DNA of 64,000 nucleotides, from positions 1,736,001 to 1,800,000 of the forward strand of contig NZ_CP092587.1 of NCBI RefSeq assembly GCF_023920225.1. Reading direction: 5' to 3'. Positions within the stretch are counted from its first letter, which is position 1, and every line of letters begins with the position of its first letter. The DNA is from Vibrio gazogenes. Lineage in GTDB: Bacteria > Pseudomonadota > Gammaproteobacteria > Enterobacterales > Vibrionaceae. Positions 25,666 to 35,613 of this stretch are shown here, in pieces. Made by a program: the position numbers and the translations under genes. The notes beneath the pieces are model-generated. The model made no database searches. It was given only the letters and a program-made list of their open reading frames with translations, and had not been told where the DNA came from.

Positions 25666-26503
25666 TCTCCGACAAGCCATAATCTGTTTGATTGTAAGTT
25701 GGCTGTTGCTCTTTGTTTTCATCCCTAATCTGATGGTGATTGGAACGAGCTTTCTTACCAGAGATGAGACTGACCTCATCAACTTTACGCTCACGTGGGA
25801 AAACTATATCCGTCTGATCGACCCGCTCTATATGAAAGTGCTGGCGCATTCATTTTATATGGCGGGAATCGCGACATTGCTCTGTCTGCTCATCGGCTAC
25901 CCTTTTGCATTTGCAATTTCAAAGATGCCGGTGGCCCGGCGCCCTTTGCTGTTATTTCTCGTGATTGTGCCGTTCTGGACCAATTCTCTGATTCGCACCT
26001 ATGGCCTGAAAATCGTCATGGGGACCAATGGTATCCTGAATAAGTCACTGCTTGGCTTAGGGTTGATTGATACCCCGTTTCGAGTCATGTATACCGAAAT
26101 TGCCGTCATGATCGGACTGGTCTATATTTTACTCCCTTTTATGATTCTGCCGCTTTACTCCGCATTCGAAAAACTGGATTACGCCTATGTGGAAGCCGCG
26201 CAAGATCTCGGAGCAAATAAGTTTCAGACGTTAATCAAAATTATTATTCCTCTGACAATGCCGGGTATTATCGGTGGCTGTTTACTCGTGCTATTACCGG
26301 CACTTGGCATGTTCTATATTTCTGATTTACTGGGCGGGGCGAAAAATCCGTTGATCGGTAATATTATTAAAAGTCAAATACTCAATGCGAGAGACTGGCC
26401 AGCCGGTGCAGCGACCAGCATCGCTCTGACATTCGTCATGGCACTGCTGCTTTATGTTTATTACAAGACCGGCCGCCTGTTAAACAGAAAAATGGAACTT
26501 TAA
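25646..26503 (+). CDS. potB: PotB, polyamine ABC permease
   Basis: 285 aa, six transmembrane helices. The EAA loop that docks with PotA is [21 protein letters not shown] (about residues 190-210). GGGAGGT lies 8 nt before the ATG, inside the end of potA. potC starts 3 nt after the stop. Confidence 0.94.
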   Translation: MKMPRISLRQAIICLIVSWLLLFVFIPNLMVIGTSFLTRDETDLINFTLTWENYIRLIDPLYMKVLAHSFYMAGIATLLCLLIGYPFAFAISKMPVARRPLLLFLVIVPFWTNSLIRTYGLKIVMGTNGILNKSLLGLGLIDTPFRVMYTEIAVMIGLVYILLPFMILPLYSAFEKLDYAYVEAAQDLGANKFQTLIKIIIPLTMPGIIGGCLLVLLPALGMFYISDLLGGAKNPLIGNIIKSQILNARDWPAGAATSIALTFVMALLLYVYYKTGRLLNRKMEL

Positions 26504-26506
26504 ACC

Positions 26507-27289
26507 ATGACAAAAATCTTTCGCTTTAGTTTGATGACTATCGTATATAGTTTTCTGTATCTCCCGATTTTTGTTTTGATCATCAACTCATTCAATGCCA
26601 ATAAATTTGGCATGCGATGGGATGGATTCTCTACCAAATGGTATAACTCTCTTATCGAGAATGACAGTTTGATTCAGGCTGCATGGCACTCTTTCAATAT
26701 CGCGGTTTTTTCGGCGACAACAGCAACCATCATTGGTAGTTTGACCGCCGTTGCGCTATTTCGCTATCGGTTCCGAGGTAAACCCCTAGTCAATGGGATG
26801 CTATTTGTTGTGATGATGTCACCGGATATCGTGATGGCGATTTCTCTGTTGGCCCTCTTTCTTGTGTTAGGTGTCCATCTCGGTTTTCTGACATTATTCT
26901 TTTCCCATATTACATTTTGTCTGCCTTTTGTCGTCGTTGCTGTCTATACACGCCTGAATGGTTTTGACGTCAAAATGTTGGAAGCAGCCAGAGATTTAGG
27001 GGCCAGCGAATGGGTGATTCTGCATAAAATAATCCTCCCATTAGCCAAGCCGGCTGTGGCTTCAGGCTGGCTGATTAGCTTTACCCTTTCACTGGACGAT
27101 GTCATTATCAGCTCATTTGTGACTGGCCCGAGTTATGAAATACTGCCTTTAAAAATTTATTCCATGGTGAAAGTCGGTATTTCTCCGGAAGTCAACGCGC
27201 TGGCGACAGTGATGTTACTGATATCATTTATACTGGTTGTTATATCTCATTATATTGGGAGAGATAAGCTCCAACGCCACTCAAAATAA
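26507..27289 (+). CDS. potC: PotC, polyamine ABC permease
   Basis: 260 aa, six transmembrane helices, with the EAA loop AARDLGASEWVILHKIILPL (about 163-182). It pairs with PotB to form the channel. It starts 3 nt after potB; a 159-nt gap separates it from potD. Confidence 0.94.
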   Translation: MTKIFRFSLMTIVYSFLYLPIFVLIINSFNANKFGMRWDGFSTKWYNSLIENDSLIQAAWHSFNIAVFSATTATIIGSLTAVALFRYRFRGKPLVNGMLFVVMMSPDIVMAISLLALFLVLGVHLGFLTLFFSHITFCLPFVVVAVYTRLNGFDVKMLEAARDLGASEWVILHKIILPLAKPAVASGWLISFTLSLDDVIISSFVTGPSYEILPLKIYSMVKVGISPEVNALATVMLLISFILVVISHYIGRDKLQRHSK

Positions 27290-27448
27290 AATTGCCACAA
27301 AGATAAAAAATGATTCATCTTTTGAAGTTTTTAGTGAACTTCATTGGCTACAATCATGGTTTTCAATGCCATAATTGCACAGACGTATCGCATCATATTC
27401 TTTGGTGTGATTAACACTTTCCACGGCTAACAGGGATCCACAGCGATA

Positions 27449-28486
27449 ATGAAAAATAAATTCTTTGCAGGTATTTTGTCTACCGCTGCATTATTTTCCG
27501 GCTATAGTATGGCAGACGATCAGACGCTCTATTTTTACAACTGGTCTGAATATATTCCAAATGAAATCCTTCAGGAATTTACCAAAGAAACAGGGATTAA
27601 AGTCATCTATTCAACTTACGAATCGAATGAAACGATGTACGCAAAGTTGAAGACTCAGGGATCAGGTTATGATTTAGTTGTACCATCAACTTACTTTGTC
27701 TCAAAAATGCGCAAAGAAGGCATGTTGCAACCAATTGACAAATCTCTGCTACCTCATTTCGATGGACTGGATCCCAATTATCTGAATAAATCGTTTGATC
27801 CGAATAACAACTATTCCATCCCCTATATCTGGGGAGCAACCGGTATTGGCGTCAACACTGATATTATTGATAAATCTACGATTCATCGTTGGGACGATTT
27901 ATGGAATCCACAATGGAAAGGTCAATTGTTGTTGATGGATGACGCGCGTGAAGTTTTCCATATTGCGCTGTCAAAATTGGGCTACTCACCCAATACGACC
28001 AATCCGGATGAAATTAAAGCCGCTTACGAAGCATTGAAATCGCTCATGCCGAACGTACTCGTATTCAACTCTGATTTCCCGGCAAATCCATATATTGCCG
28101 GTGAAGTTGCCCTAGGAATGCTGTGGAATGGCTCGGCATATATGGCACGGCAAGAAGGCGCACCCATTGATATCGTCTGGCCGGAGAAAGGCACGATTTT
28201 CTGGATGGATAGTCTGGCAATTCCTTCAGGTGCCAAACATATTCAAGCGGCTCATCAAATGATTGATTTCCTACTTCGTCCTGAAAACGCAGCAAAAATT
28301 GCGCTGGAAGTTGGTTATCCGACCCCGGTGAAGGCAGCTTATAAACAACTACCAAGCGAGTTTACCAATGATCCGAACATCTTCCCACCTCAATCGGTTA
28401 TGGACAGTGGTGTCTGGCAGGATGAAGTCGGTGAGGCAAATCACTTATACGAATCGTATTACCAAAAGCTGAAAGTCAGTAACTAG
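27449..28486 (+). CDS. potD: PotD, periplasmic spermidine/putrescine-binding protein
   Basis: 345 aa with a Sec signal peptide (about 1-22, cleavage after SMA). The mature start TLYFYNWSEYIP is typical of PotD; acidic and aromatic ligand residues appear in WGATGIG and WNGSAYMA. It delivers polyamines to PotABC. It lies downstream of potC in the same direction and ends in a strong terminator. In vibrios polyamine uptake also influences biofilm signalling. Confidence 0.94.
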   Translation: MKNKFFAGILSTAALFSGYSMADDQTLYFYNWSEYIPNEILQEFTKETGIKVIYSTYESNETMYAKLKTQGSGYDLVVPSTYFVSKMRKEGMLQPIDKSLLPHFDGLDPNYLNKSFDPNNNYSIPYIWGATGIGVNTDIIDKSTIHRWDDLWNPQWKGQLLLMDDAREVFHIALSKLGYSPNTTNPDEIKAAYEALKSLMPNVLVFNSDFPANPYIAGEVALGMLWNGSAYMARQEGAPIDIVWPEKGTIFWMDSLAIPSGAKHIQAAHQMIDFLLRPENAAKIALEVGYPTPVKAAYKQLPSEFTNDPNIFPPQSVMDSGVWQDEVGEANHLYESYYQKLKVSN

Positions 28487-28567
28487 TGATTCGTTGTCCA
28501 AGTTGCAACAAACAGTCTGACTTCAACGATCACCACCTTCATAGAAGGTCGTTTAGGGTTAGAAAAT

Positions 28568-28593
28568 AAAAAAGTGGCGAAAGCCACTTTTTT
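28568..28593. terminator. Bidirectional terminator after potD
   Basis: AAAAAAGTGGC - GAAA - GCCACTTTTTT: an 11-bp stem with a GAAA tetraloop and T/A tails on both strands, between convergent potD and cobB. Confidence 0.95.
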
Positions 28594-28671
28594 ATATGTC
28601 ATCCATTGTCTCGCAATGAACACCGAATCAGACAAGAACCCCTTCAAACAAGTGTCTCTTCAGACAAAAAG

Positions 28672-29388
28672 CTAATCAGGTAAAAGTAACTCATCAACCA
28701 GTTTCGGGACTTCTATACTGGCTTTACCGTAACGCTTTTCGACAAATTCGCTTTCCACGGCACTCGGCTCAAGATTAATTTCTATCGTATGAGCACCATG
28801 CATTTTGGCATCATGAACAAAACCAGCCGCAGGGTAAACCACCCCTGAAGTGCCAATTGAAATGAACAAATCCGCTTGTTCGAGTGCAGTATATATCTCT
28901 CCCATTCTCAACGGCATTTCACCAAACCACACAATATGAGGACGTAATTGAGAAGGTATCTGACAGCAATGGCAAAGATCACCCATGTGCAAATCATCCA
29001 TTTGATCAATCACTTGCTGTGATTCGCAGCAACGTGCTTTCAACAGTTCACCATGCATATGGATCACATTGTTACTCCCGCCGCGTTCATGTAAATTATC
29101 GATATTTTGGGTAATGACGGTGACCTGACCATCGAGTTCCGCTTCAAGTTTACCTAAAGCAAGATGAGCAGAATTCGGTTGAATCGATGCAGAAAGAAGT
29201 TTTCGTCGTCGTTGATTATAAAAATCCTGAACCAGTTCCGGATTGCGTTCAAACCCTTCGGGAGTCGCAACATCTTCAATACTGTGATTTTCCCAAAGAC
29301 CATCCTGCGCTCTGAAGGTTTGAATCCCTGATTCAGCGGAAATACCAGCGCCAGTGAGAACAACAATATTACGATATGGATAGTGCAT
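28672..29388 (-). CDS. cobB: CobB, NAD-dependent protein deacylase (sirtuin)
   Basis: 238 aa. Sirtuin motifs: [14 protein letters not shown] (NAD binding), [12 protein letters not shown], catalytic His in IHMHGE, and zinc-site cysteines around ARCC and CHCC. It removes acetyl/succinyl groups from lysines, including on acetyl-CoA synthetase. The N-terminus is short, i.e. the bacterial short form. Start ATG 29388; the upstream ribosome site AAGGATATG fits. Confidence 0.94.
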   Translation of the reverse strand: MHYPYRNIVVLTGAGISAESGIQTFRAQDGLWENHSIEDVATPEGFERNPELVQDFYNQRRRKLLSASIQPNSAHLALGKLEAELDGQVTVITQNIDNLHERGGSNNVIHMHGELLKARCCESQQVIDQMDDLHMGDLCHCCQIPSQLRPHIVWFGEMPLRMGEIYTALEQADLFISIGTSGVVYPAAGFVHDAKMHGAHTIEINLEPSAVESEFVEKRYGKASIEVPKLVDELLLPD

Positions 29389-29548
29389 GTCATATCCTTA
29401 TACTTTCATGTTTTACCTTTAATATACCTGATCTTTTTTGCAGACAAAAATAGACCATGGTATACCTCGTTCAACAGGCTTCAGCGATATACCGCCCTTT
29501 TCCCGGAAACATCATCGGTATAACGTGTTTACCCGTAAATAAAAATGA

Positions 29549-29582
29549 ACAACCCCACAAAAGATAACACCTGTGGGGTTGT
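29549..29582 (-). terminator. Terminator of the amino-acid permease gene
   Basis: ACAACCCCACA (29549-29559) and TGTGGGGTTGT (29572-29582), an 11-bp perfect stem with a 12-nt loop. The minus-strand exit runs TCATTTTT. It follows the stop at 29608. Confidence 0.9.
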
Positions 29583-29607
29583 AAAAGTATTGGGTACAGA
29601 CAAAACG

Positions 29608-30861
29608 TTACAAAGCGCCACAAATTACAGAAGTAATGGCAGCCAAACCACAGATCATGGTAAAAACCTGTACTGGTGCAGAAGTTTTGAACGTCTTCAT
29701 CGCACCAACGCGTCTCATCGCATAGACCGGCATAATAAATAAAATGGCAGCAATCATCGGTGCGCCCATGGTTTCAATCATCCCTAAGATACTCGGATTA
29801 ATAATGGCAACGATCCAAGTCGTCAAAACGATAAAAATCAGAGCAGATCGGTCAATTGATTTCACCGCCATGTTACTGCGGGATTTAATCAACCCAACCA
29901 ACCCTTCATGCGCACCAAGAAAATGGCCGAAATAGCTGGATGTAATGGCAGCAAACGCCACAATCGGTCCCAAATAAGAGATCAAAGGCGAATCATGTTC
30001 ATTCGCTAAATAAGACAAGACAGAAATGTTTTGCGCTTTTGCAAGTGCAAGTTGTTCAGGAGAAAGCGACAGTACGACCGAGAACACAAAAAACATCACA
30101 AATGCCATCAGCATAAATGCAGCACCACCAGTGATCATATCGGTCTTCTGCGTCGCATCATCACCATAAGTTAAACGTTGTTCTTTGGTAAATTGGCTAA
30201 TAATCGGGCTGTGATTAAATGAAAAAACAATCAGTGGAATCGCTAGCCAAATAATCATCGGCATCGCCGACCAATCGGGTTTCACTTCCATCATCGATGT
30301 ATTCCAGTCCGGAATCAGATAAACCGACAGCGCGAGTAAAATCAACACCAGCGGATAAACCATCAATGAGGTTGCTTTCAGCATCAGGTTTTTACCAAAT
30401 ACCACCCCACCCGTCATGGTTAGAATCAATGCGCCGGATAATAACCAACGGGGAATCGAGGGCAACGCAAGTTGATGCACCAAGAATGAATCCACCGTAT
30501 TGGTAATTCCCACGCCATAAATTAACACGATAGGATAAATTGCGAAGAAATAAGCAAACGTAATCAGGTTGGCACCGGTTTTACCAAAATGTTCTTCAAC
30601 TGTATCCGTAATATCAGATTCAGGATGCTTGGCTGATAACACAAAACGCGCCAGACTTTTATGCGCAAACCAGGTCATTGGTGCAGCAATCAGGGCTAGA
30701 ATGACTAATGGCCAAAAGCCACCGGCCCCAGCTTTAATCGGGAGGAAAAGCACACCCGCTCCGACGGCTGTTCCAAACAGGGAGAGGCACCATGTAAAAT
30801 CTTTGTAAGTCCATTTACCAGATGAATATTTGTTATTCTGTACTAATATTGTTGTATTCAT
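29608..30861 (-). CDS. HAAAP-family amino-acid permease (serine/threonine type)
   Basis: 417 aa, about 11 transmembrane helices. The opening GTAVGAGVLFLPI is the hallmark of the hydroxy/aromatic amino-acid permease family (SdaC/TdcC/TyrP). Features such as FSFNHSPIISQF favour the serine/threonine (SdaC/TdcC) branch. It probably imports serine or threonine with protons or sodium. Monocistronic, with its own terminator; upstream gap of 287 bp on the amt side. Confidence 0.87.
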   Translation of the reverse strand: MNTTILVQNNKYSSGKWTYKDFTWCLSLFGTAVGAGVLFLPIKAGAGGFWPLVILALIAAPMTWFAHKSLARFVLSAKHPESDITDTVEEHFGKTGANLITFAYFFAIYPIVLIYGVGITNTVDSFLVHQLALPSIPRWLLSGALILTMTGGVVFGKNLMLKATSLMVYPLVLILLALSVYLIPDWNTSMMEVKPDWSAMPMIIWLAIPLIVFSFNHSPIISQFTKEQRLTYGDDATQKTDMITGGAAFMLMAFVMFFVFSVVLSLSPEQLALAKAQNISVLSYLANEHDSPLISYLGPIVAFAAITSSYFGHFLGAHEGLVGLIKSRSNMAVKSIDRSALIFIVLTTWIVAIINPSILGMIETMGAPMIAAILFIMPVYAMRRVGAMKTFKTSAPVQVFTMICGLAAITSVICGAL

Positions 30862-31108
30862 GTTAAGTTTCTCATCATTGGCAAAATAATATACTAAAAA
30901 TAAGCTTCAGTTATATTTGACCAGCAATCAGAAGTTTTGGGAATACGGAAGTGAACGAACTTGAAGATAAGCTTGACAAAAGACAATCCGGGTCACGAAT
31001 TTAACGTGCTATACATGATTATTTCTAATTATACGAATAAGAAAAAATGATGCGAAAGACGGTGTTGAACAGATGTTATTTAAATAAATCCAATCATTAC
31101 ATTAGCCA

Positions 31109-31138
31109 ATAAGCACGGGGATGAGCCCCCGTACTTAT
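31109..31138 (-). terminator. Terminator of the ammonium transporter gene
   Basis: ATAAGCACGGGG and CCCCGTACTTAT form a long stem with one mismatch, directly after the stop at 31149. The T-run is weak. Confidence 0.65.
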
Positions 31139-31148
31139 ACGTGATGAT

Positions 31149-32369
31149 TTATTCCTCATTGACAGTGGAAATTTTATGAATGGATAGATCCGCACCATTA
31201 AATTCATCTTCCTCAGAAAGTCTCAGACCCATGATTTTCTGAAGTGAACCATAAACAATCAATGCGCCAAATAGCGCGACGAGAATACCGGCAATGGTTC
31301 CCAGCAACTGAACCGTCAGGCTCACACCACCGATACCACCGAGTGACTGCTGACCAAAAATACCTGCGGCAATGCCGCCCCAGGCACCACATAAACCGTG
31401 AAGTGGCCAAACTCCCAACACATCATCAATATGCGTTTTGTTCTGTAGCCAGGTAAACACCCAAACAAACAGAACCCCTGCGATTCCCCCCGTAACCAAC
31501 GCACCAAGAGGATGCATCAGATCCGAACCGGCACATACTGCAACCAATCCTGCCAACGGTCCGTTATGAATAAATCCGGGGTCATTTTTACCGACAATAA
31601 ATGCAGCCAGAATACCACCAACCATTGCCATGAGAGAATTCATGGCAACAAGACCGCTGATCCCGTTGAGTGTTTGTGCCGACATCACATTAAAACCAAA
31701 CCATCCCACACTAAGAATCCAAGCGCCTAAAGCAAGAAATGGAATATTTGACGGCGCGAAGTTGGTATGTTTCCCGGCTCGAATCCGTCCTTTCCTCATT
31801 CCTAAAAAGATCACGGCAACCAGCGCAATCCATCCGCCCACAGCATGGACAACGACCGAACCGGCAAAGTCATGGAACGGATGACCGAACTGAACCTCAA
31901 GCCAGTTTTGGAATTGGAAGTTGCCATTCCAGATCATCCCTTCGAAAAATGGATAAATCATACCAACCGTGAAAAAGGTGGCGATCATAATCGGATGGAA
32001 ACGAGCTCGCTCGGCAATACCACCAGAAACAATCGCAGGGATCGCAGCCGCAAAAGTCAGTAGAAAGAAAAACTTAACTAAAGCATAACCGTTCCCCGCC
32101 GCAAGCACTTCAGCACTGGAGAAAAAAGTCGTATGGTATGCAATCCAATAACCAATGAAGAAATAGGCGATGGTTGACACGCCGAAATCAACCAGTATTT
32201 TGACCAAGGCATTGACCTGATTTTTCTTTCGGACCGTGCCAACCTCTAGAAAAGCAAAGCCAGCGTGCATCAGAAAAACCATAATCGCACCCAGCAATAA
32301 AAACAGTGTATCTGAACTTTGAGTCAGGGTCTGAACTGCCCCCTGAACTTGACTTAAATTGTGCTCCAT
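31149..32369 (-). CDS. amt: Ammonium transporter (Amt)
   Basis: 405 aa, 11 transmembrane helices. Amt motifs include GFAFLEVGTVRKKN near the N-terminus, DFAGSVVVHAVGGW with the first pore histidine, and WPLHGLCGAWGG with the second. It conducts ammonia/ammonium across the inner membrane. Start 32369 was chosen because GGAGAG lies 8 nt upstream and the pore-domain alignment begins soon after; the frame is open 50 codons farther but that part looks non-coding and contains the promoter. No glnK gene is adjacent. Confidence 0.93.
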   Translation of the reverse strand: MEHNLSQVQGAVQTLTQSSDTLFLLLGAIMVFLMHAGFAFLEVGTVRKKNQVNALVKILVDFGVSTIAYFFIGYWIAYHTTFFSSAEVLAAGNGYALVKFFFLLTFAAAIPAIVSGGIAERARFHPIMIATFFTVGMIYPFFEGMIWNGNFQFQNWLEVQFGHPFHDFAGSVVVHAVGGWIALVAVIFLGMRKGRIRAGKHTNFAPSNIPFLALGAWILSVGWFGFNVMSAQTLNGISGLVAMNSLMAMVGGILAAFIVGKNDPGFIHNGPLAGLVAVCAGSDLMHPLGALVTGGIAGVLFVWVFTWLQNKTHIDDVLGVWPLHGLCGAWGGIAAGIFGQQSLGGIGGVSLTVQLLGTIAGILVALFGALIVYGSLQKIMGLRLSEEDEFNGADLSIHKISTVNEE

Positions 32370-32503
32370 TCTCGTTCTCTCCATCAATTCAATTGCACTC
32401 TGCATCCCGGAAAGAGTTTCGCCGCCCATAAGATGCCCTAACTTAGTGCTATAAAAATGAAAAATCCCCATTTTGGGGAGAATAATAGTTTGCAGCGATT
32501 TAA

Positions 32504-32518
32504 GCAGTATTTGTGCCA
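32504..32518 (-). promoter_or_regulatory. Sigma-54 promoter of amt
   Basis: On the minus strand TGGCAC, 5 nt, then CTGC matches the -24/-12 consensus TGGCAC-N5-TTGC except one base. It lies about 135 nt upstream of the amt ATG, within a 323-bp gap. Confidence 0.72.
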
Positions 32519-32625
32519 AATTACATGGCAGTGATAAGCTGTAAAAAAATAGATATTAATACTTTGAATAATAAGGTTTATTTAATTTATACCCGATTGA
32601 TAAACATTCCCCGACCACATGAGAG

Positions 32626-32661
32626 TGCACCAATATTGATCTAATGCATCAACATTGGGCA
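32626..32661 (-). promoter_or_regulatory. Two NtrC-like enhancer sites upstream of amt
   Basis: TGCATCAACATTGGGCA (32645-32661) matches 14 of 17 bases of a known E. coli glnA NtrC site. TGCACCAATATTGATCT (32626-32642) keeps a good left half only. Centres are about 19 bp apart and 115-135 bp upstream of the sigma-54 promoter, the spacing usual for NtrC enhancers. Confidence 0.6.
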
Positions 32662-32692
32662 CCCAATTAAGTGAAACAATTCTTTATATCAG

Positions 32693-33076
32693 CTAACGTT
32701 TATCAATGTAAGATGCAATCCATGCCCTGACTTTATCCGGCATCCGATTTGATAGGACTAAGTATTCTTGATCCATAAGCCGTCGAGCCGTTCGGGGAGA
32801 CGCAGTTAGCATCTGAATTTCTTTTTGAGGGGTTGTACTTAATATCGCATAAAGTTTGGGCTCTTTGGATTTTAAGTTTTTTCGGTAGTCTTTTTTTTCA
32901 CGACGATGCAGTCGTAATGTCCCAAGATTTTCCGAAGCGTGATCAGGAATCAGTTCAAATCCAACTAACTGCTTTTGTATTGTGATCCATGCGCCGACAG
33001 TGATCTGGTGTTCAATAAACTGACATTCAATTAGCCATGTGATATCTGACTTTGTAGGTTTTTTTAAATATGACAT
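32693..33076 (-). CDS. DUF3305-like protein, orphan
   Basis: 127 aa, no membrane segment. The pattern VGAWITI...LRLHRREKKDYRKNL...PKLYAIL and a C-terminal basic helix resembles the DUF3305 family, which is usually encoded with DUF3306 and formate dehydrogenase accessory genes. No formate dehydrogenase gene is present nearby in this window. Role unknown. AGGTTTTT lies just inside the start, and there is no strong ribosome site. Confidence 0.6.
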   Translation of the reverse strand: MSYLKKPTKSDITWLIECQFIEHQITVGAWITIQKQLVGFELIPDHASENLGTLRLHRREKKDYRKNLKSKEPKLYAILSTTPQKEIQMLTASPRTARRLMDQEYLVLSNRMPDKVRAWIASYIDKR

Positions 33077-33319
33077 TTTTTAATCGCTCTTATTTTTTAT
33101 TAACAGGCTCTCACATTCGAGTCACCCTTACTTTTTATTTGTCACAAAATCTCGTGTAAACAATTATTGCAATACCGATAAATAAATAAGGTTTAAGATC
33201 CGAATATCAGAGTAGAATAGCGTATCAATAAATAAGCAAATGTCTCATTTTTTAGAGAATAATGAAGTATTGGTAGGGTTTTTATTGTAAATAATGTCAC
33301 ATAACACGTCTTAGTGAAC

Positions 33320-34693
33320 TCAATCAAACTCTGATTGCCATTCTTTATATTTCCGGTCTAATGTCTTGCGTGAAATACCAAGCTGTCGAGCCGCCGCTGA
33401 CTTATTGCCATCGTAAAAATCAACCACCTTCAGTATATGGGATTTCTCTATTTCCTGAAGACTCCAATCACTCGGATAACCCCGCATCGGTGTTGGTGTT
33501 CTTGATGGAGAAAACTCTGGAATTTCACTATGATGAGAAACATTAATCATCATTTTCGACGCATATTGTGATGACGGTATCATATACTCATGCCAATAAT
33601 CATTAGGGGATTTATTTATAACCAAGCACTTCTCAATCAGGTTAATAACCTCTCTTACATTTCCCGGCCAGTTATATTTGCCTTGATAAAAATCGTATTC
33701 ATTTAACCACGTCGGTATGGGAAGTGATAATTGCTTACAAAGACGTCGGGTTAAGTAAGGGAATAGTTCTCTTAAATCACTCAATCTATCACGCAGTGGG
33801 GAAATATTCATTTTCAATACTGACAAGCGTTCATATAACTCTCTGCAAAATCCATTCTCTCTGACAATATTAGTCATTCCTTTCGTGCTTGCTGATATTA
33901 AACGAACATCAATTAAGTACGATGAACTCCCCCCATGTGACTGAACCGTTCGCCCTTCAAGTAACTGAACCAAAATATGTTGAAAATCGGCAGGGATATT
34001 TTCAATACCATCCAAAAACAGTGTGCCATGATTGGCAAGACGTAACGAACCACCATGATGGAACAGCCGTTCTGTTGCCACTGAATCCGAATGGATATCC
34101 GCACAGTTCACCATGACAAAAGGCCCGACTCGCCCACTCGCCTCATGGATAGCTCGAGCTGCCAATTCTTTACCCGTTCCGGCCTCACCCTCGATCAAAA
34201 CGGGCGCTTTCGACGGCGCGTACTGCATGATCTGTTGTTTGAGAGATGTTGTTTTGTCCGAATGACCAACAATGGTTGTCTGGTGATACTGATCTAATGT
34301 CTGTGTCAGCACCGTATATTTTTGGGTTTCAATCAGCCGTTGTAAGGCAGGCTTAACCGCTTGCTGAATCTGATGCTCGTTTAACGGGGGCAATAGATAA
34401 TAACGTCCTTGAACAAGGTCTGATTTGAAATCTTTTTCACTCAACAACAGCAAGATTTCGCCTTCAAAACATGATGCAATTTGAGTAACTTCATGGGGTT
34501 GGCACGCATTAACGTCCAGAATAATCAGGTCATAAAGCGCCAATAACTGACTATCATCCTGCGGATTACTGATTGTATCCAATCCTGAAACCAAACCAGA
34601 TAAAGCATGGATAAACTGCACTTGAACCTCTGGTTGCTGGCTAATCACCAGTACAGAAAAAGTCAGAAATTGTCGTTCGGTCAGTAATTTCAC
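33320..34693 (-). CDS. NtrC-type regulator lacking the sigma-54 contact loop
   Basis: 457 aa. The N-terminal receiver-like domain (about 15-130) has a possible phospho-Asp in LIILDVNA. The AAA+ domain has Walker A GEAGTGKE (about residue 170). The segment that normally holds GAFTGA is deleted: ATERLF runs straight into HHGGSLRLANHGTLFLDG. Walker B reads LFLDGI, with Gly for the usual Glu. The C-terminal Fis-type HTH NKSAAARQLGISRKTLDRK is intact. It binds DNA in all likelihood but should not open sigma-54 promoters; it may act with sigma-70, as described for VpsR. It is adjacent to mobA, divergent. Confidence 0.85.
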   Translation of the reverse strand: MKLLTERQFLTFSVLVISQQPEVQVQFIHALSGLVSGLDTISNPQDDSQLLALYDLIILDVNACQPHEVTQIASCFEGEILLLLSEKDFKSDLVQGRYYLLPPLNEHQIQQAVKPALQRLIETQKYTVLTQTLDQYHQTTIVGHSDKTTSLKQQIMQYAPSKAPVLIEGEAGTGKELAARAIHEASGRVGPFVMVNCADIHSDSVATERLFHHGGSLRLANHGTLFLDGIENIPADFQHILVQLLEGRTVQSHGGSSSYLIDVRLISASTKGMTNIVRENGFCRELYERLSVLKMNISPLRDRLSDLRELFPYLTRRLCKQLSLPIPTWLNEYDFYQGKYNWPGNVREVINLIEKCLVINKSPNDYWHEYMIPSSQYASKMMINVSHHSEIPEFSPSRTPTPMRGYPSDWSLQEIEKSHILKVVDFYDGNKSAAARQLGISRKTLDRKYKEWQSEFD

Positions 34694-34976
34694 AAGTATG
34701 ATTCTCGGCTAGATGATCAACTGTTTTCAGGCAAAGGAATCTATTATTCAGAATAACATACGGAATATTCTCGCCTACCTTGGCACTATTGTCACCATTT
34801 CACGCAACGATTCATCAAATCCATGTTATTTCTTCAATCGTATCGTGATCTTATTTCAAAAGTAGCCAAACCGGATACTTTCACGCATATCATCAAGCCA
34901 AGTATTGATATTGTAGTTGAGATAAATTGTGATTGAGATAAAGTGAATGCCTGTCTCGGTATGAAGTAAATGTAAT

Positions 34977-35567
34977 ATGCTCGAAGAACATCAAATCACT
35001 TGGGTGATTCTTGCCGGAGGACAATCTTCGCGGATGGGTGGTCATGATAAAGGGTTGTTGATTTATCAGGGGCGGCCATTAATCCAGCGGGTGATTGACG
35101 CACTGCGACCTCAAGTCTCCTCTCTTTGGATCTGTGCCAATCGCAATCAAGCGGCTTACCGGCAATATGCGCCGGTCATTGAAGATCTTTATCCGGATTA
35201 TCCCGGACCTCTGGCCGGACTACACAGCGGTTTAAAACATGCTAAAACGGAATGGGTTGGCATTCTTCCCTGTGATGGCCCACATGTCAGCCATGATTTG
35301 GTTGAGCGCTTCTGTCAGGCAAGTGAGAGCGGTGGAAAGGTTTATGTCGCTCATGACGGTGAAAAATATCAGCCGGTTTATGCGCTGGCCCATCGTTCCG
35401 TGCTCAGTCAGCTTGAACACTTTCTGGCACAAGGTGAGCGAAAAGTGATGCGCTTTTTTGACCAGCTCGGTGCCCGTCCTGTTGATTGTCACGATATTCA
35501 GTCGATGTTCATGAATGTGAATACCCCAGAACAACTGTTAAATCCGCAAGATCAGCAGACGGTTTAA
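34977..35567 (+). CDS. mobA: MobA, molybdenum cofactor guanylyltransferase
   Basis: 196 aa. The nucleotidyltransferase signature LAGGQSSRMGGHDKG is at residues ~12-26, with LPCDGPH for metal binding. It transfers GMP to molybdopterin to make the MGD cofactor of DMSO-reductase family enzymes. 46 nt before mobB, same strand. Confidence 0.94.
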   Translation: MLEEHQITWVILAGGQSSRMGGHDKGLLIYQGRPLIQRVIDALRPQVSSLWICANRNQAAYRQYAPVIEDLYPDYPGPLAGLHSGLKHAKTEWVGILPCDGPHVSHDLVERFCQASESGGKVYVAHDGEKYQPVYALAHRSVLSQLEHFLAQGERKVMRFFDQLGARPVDCHDIQSMFMNVNTPEQLLNPQDQQTV

Positions 35568-35613
35568 ACCCAAAGCCTGAACCTAAAACCACTTTCTAAG
35601 GAACATCATTAAC

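Noticed and set aside
32370..32519. 50-codon N-terminal extension of amt
   Set aside because: The region holds the sigma-54 promoter and lacks a ribosome site; ATG 32369 has GGAGAG.
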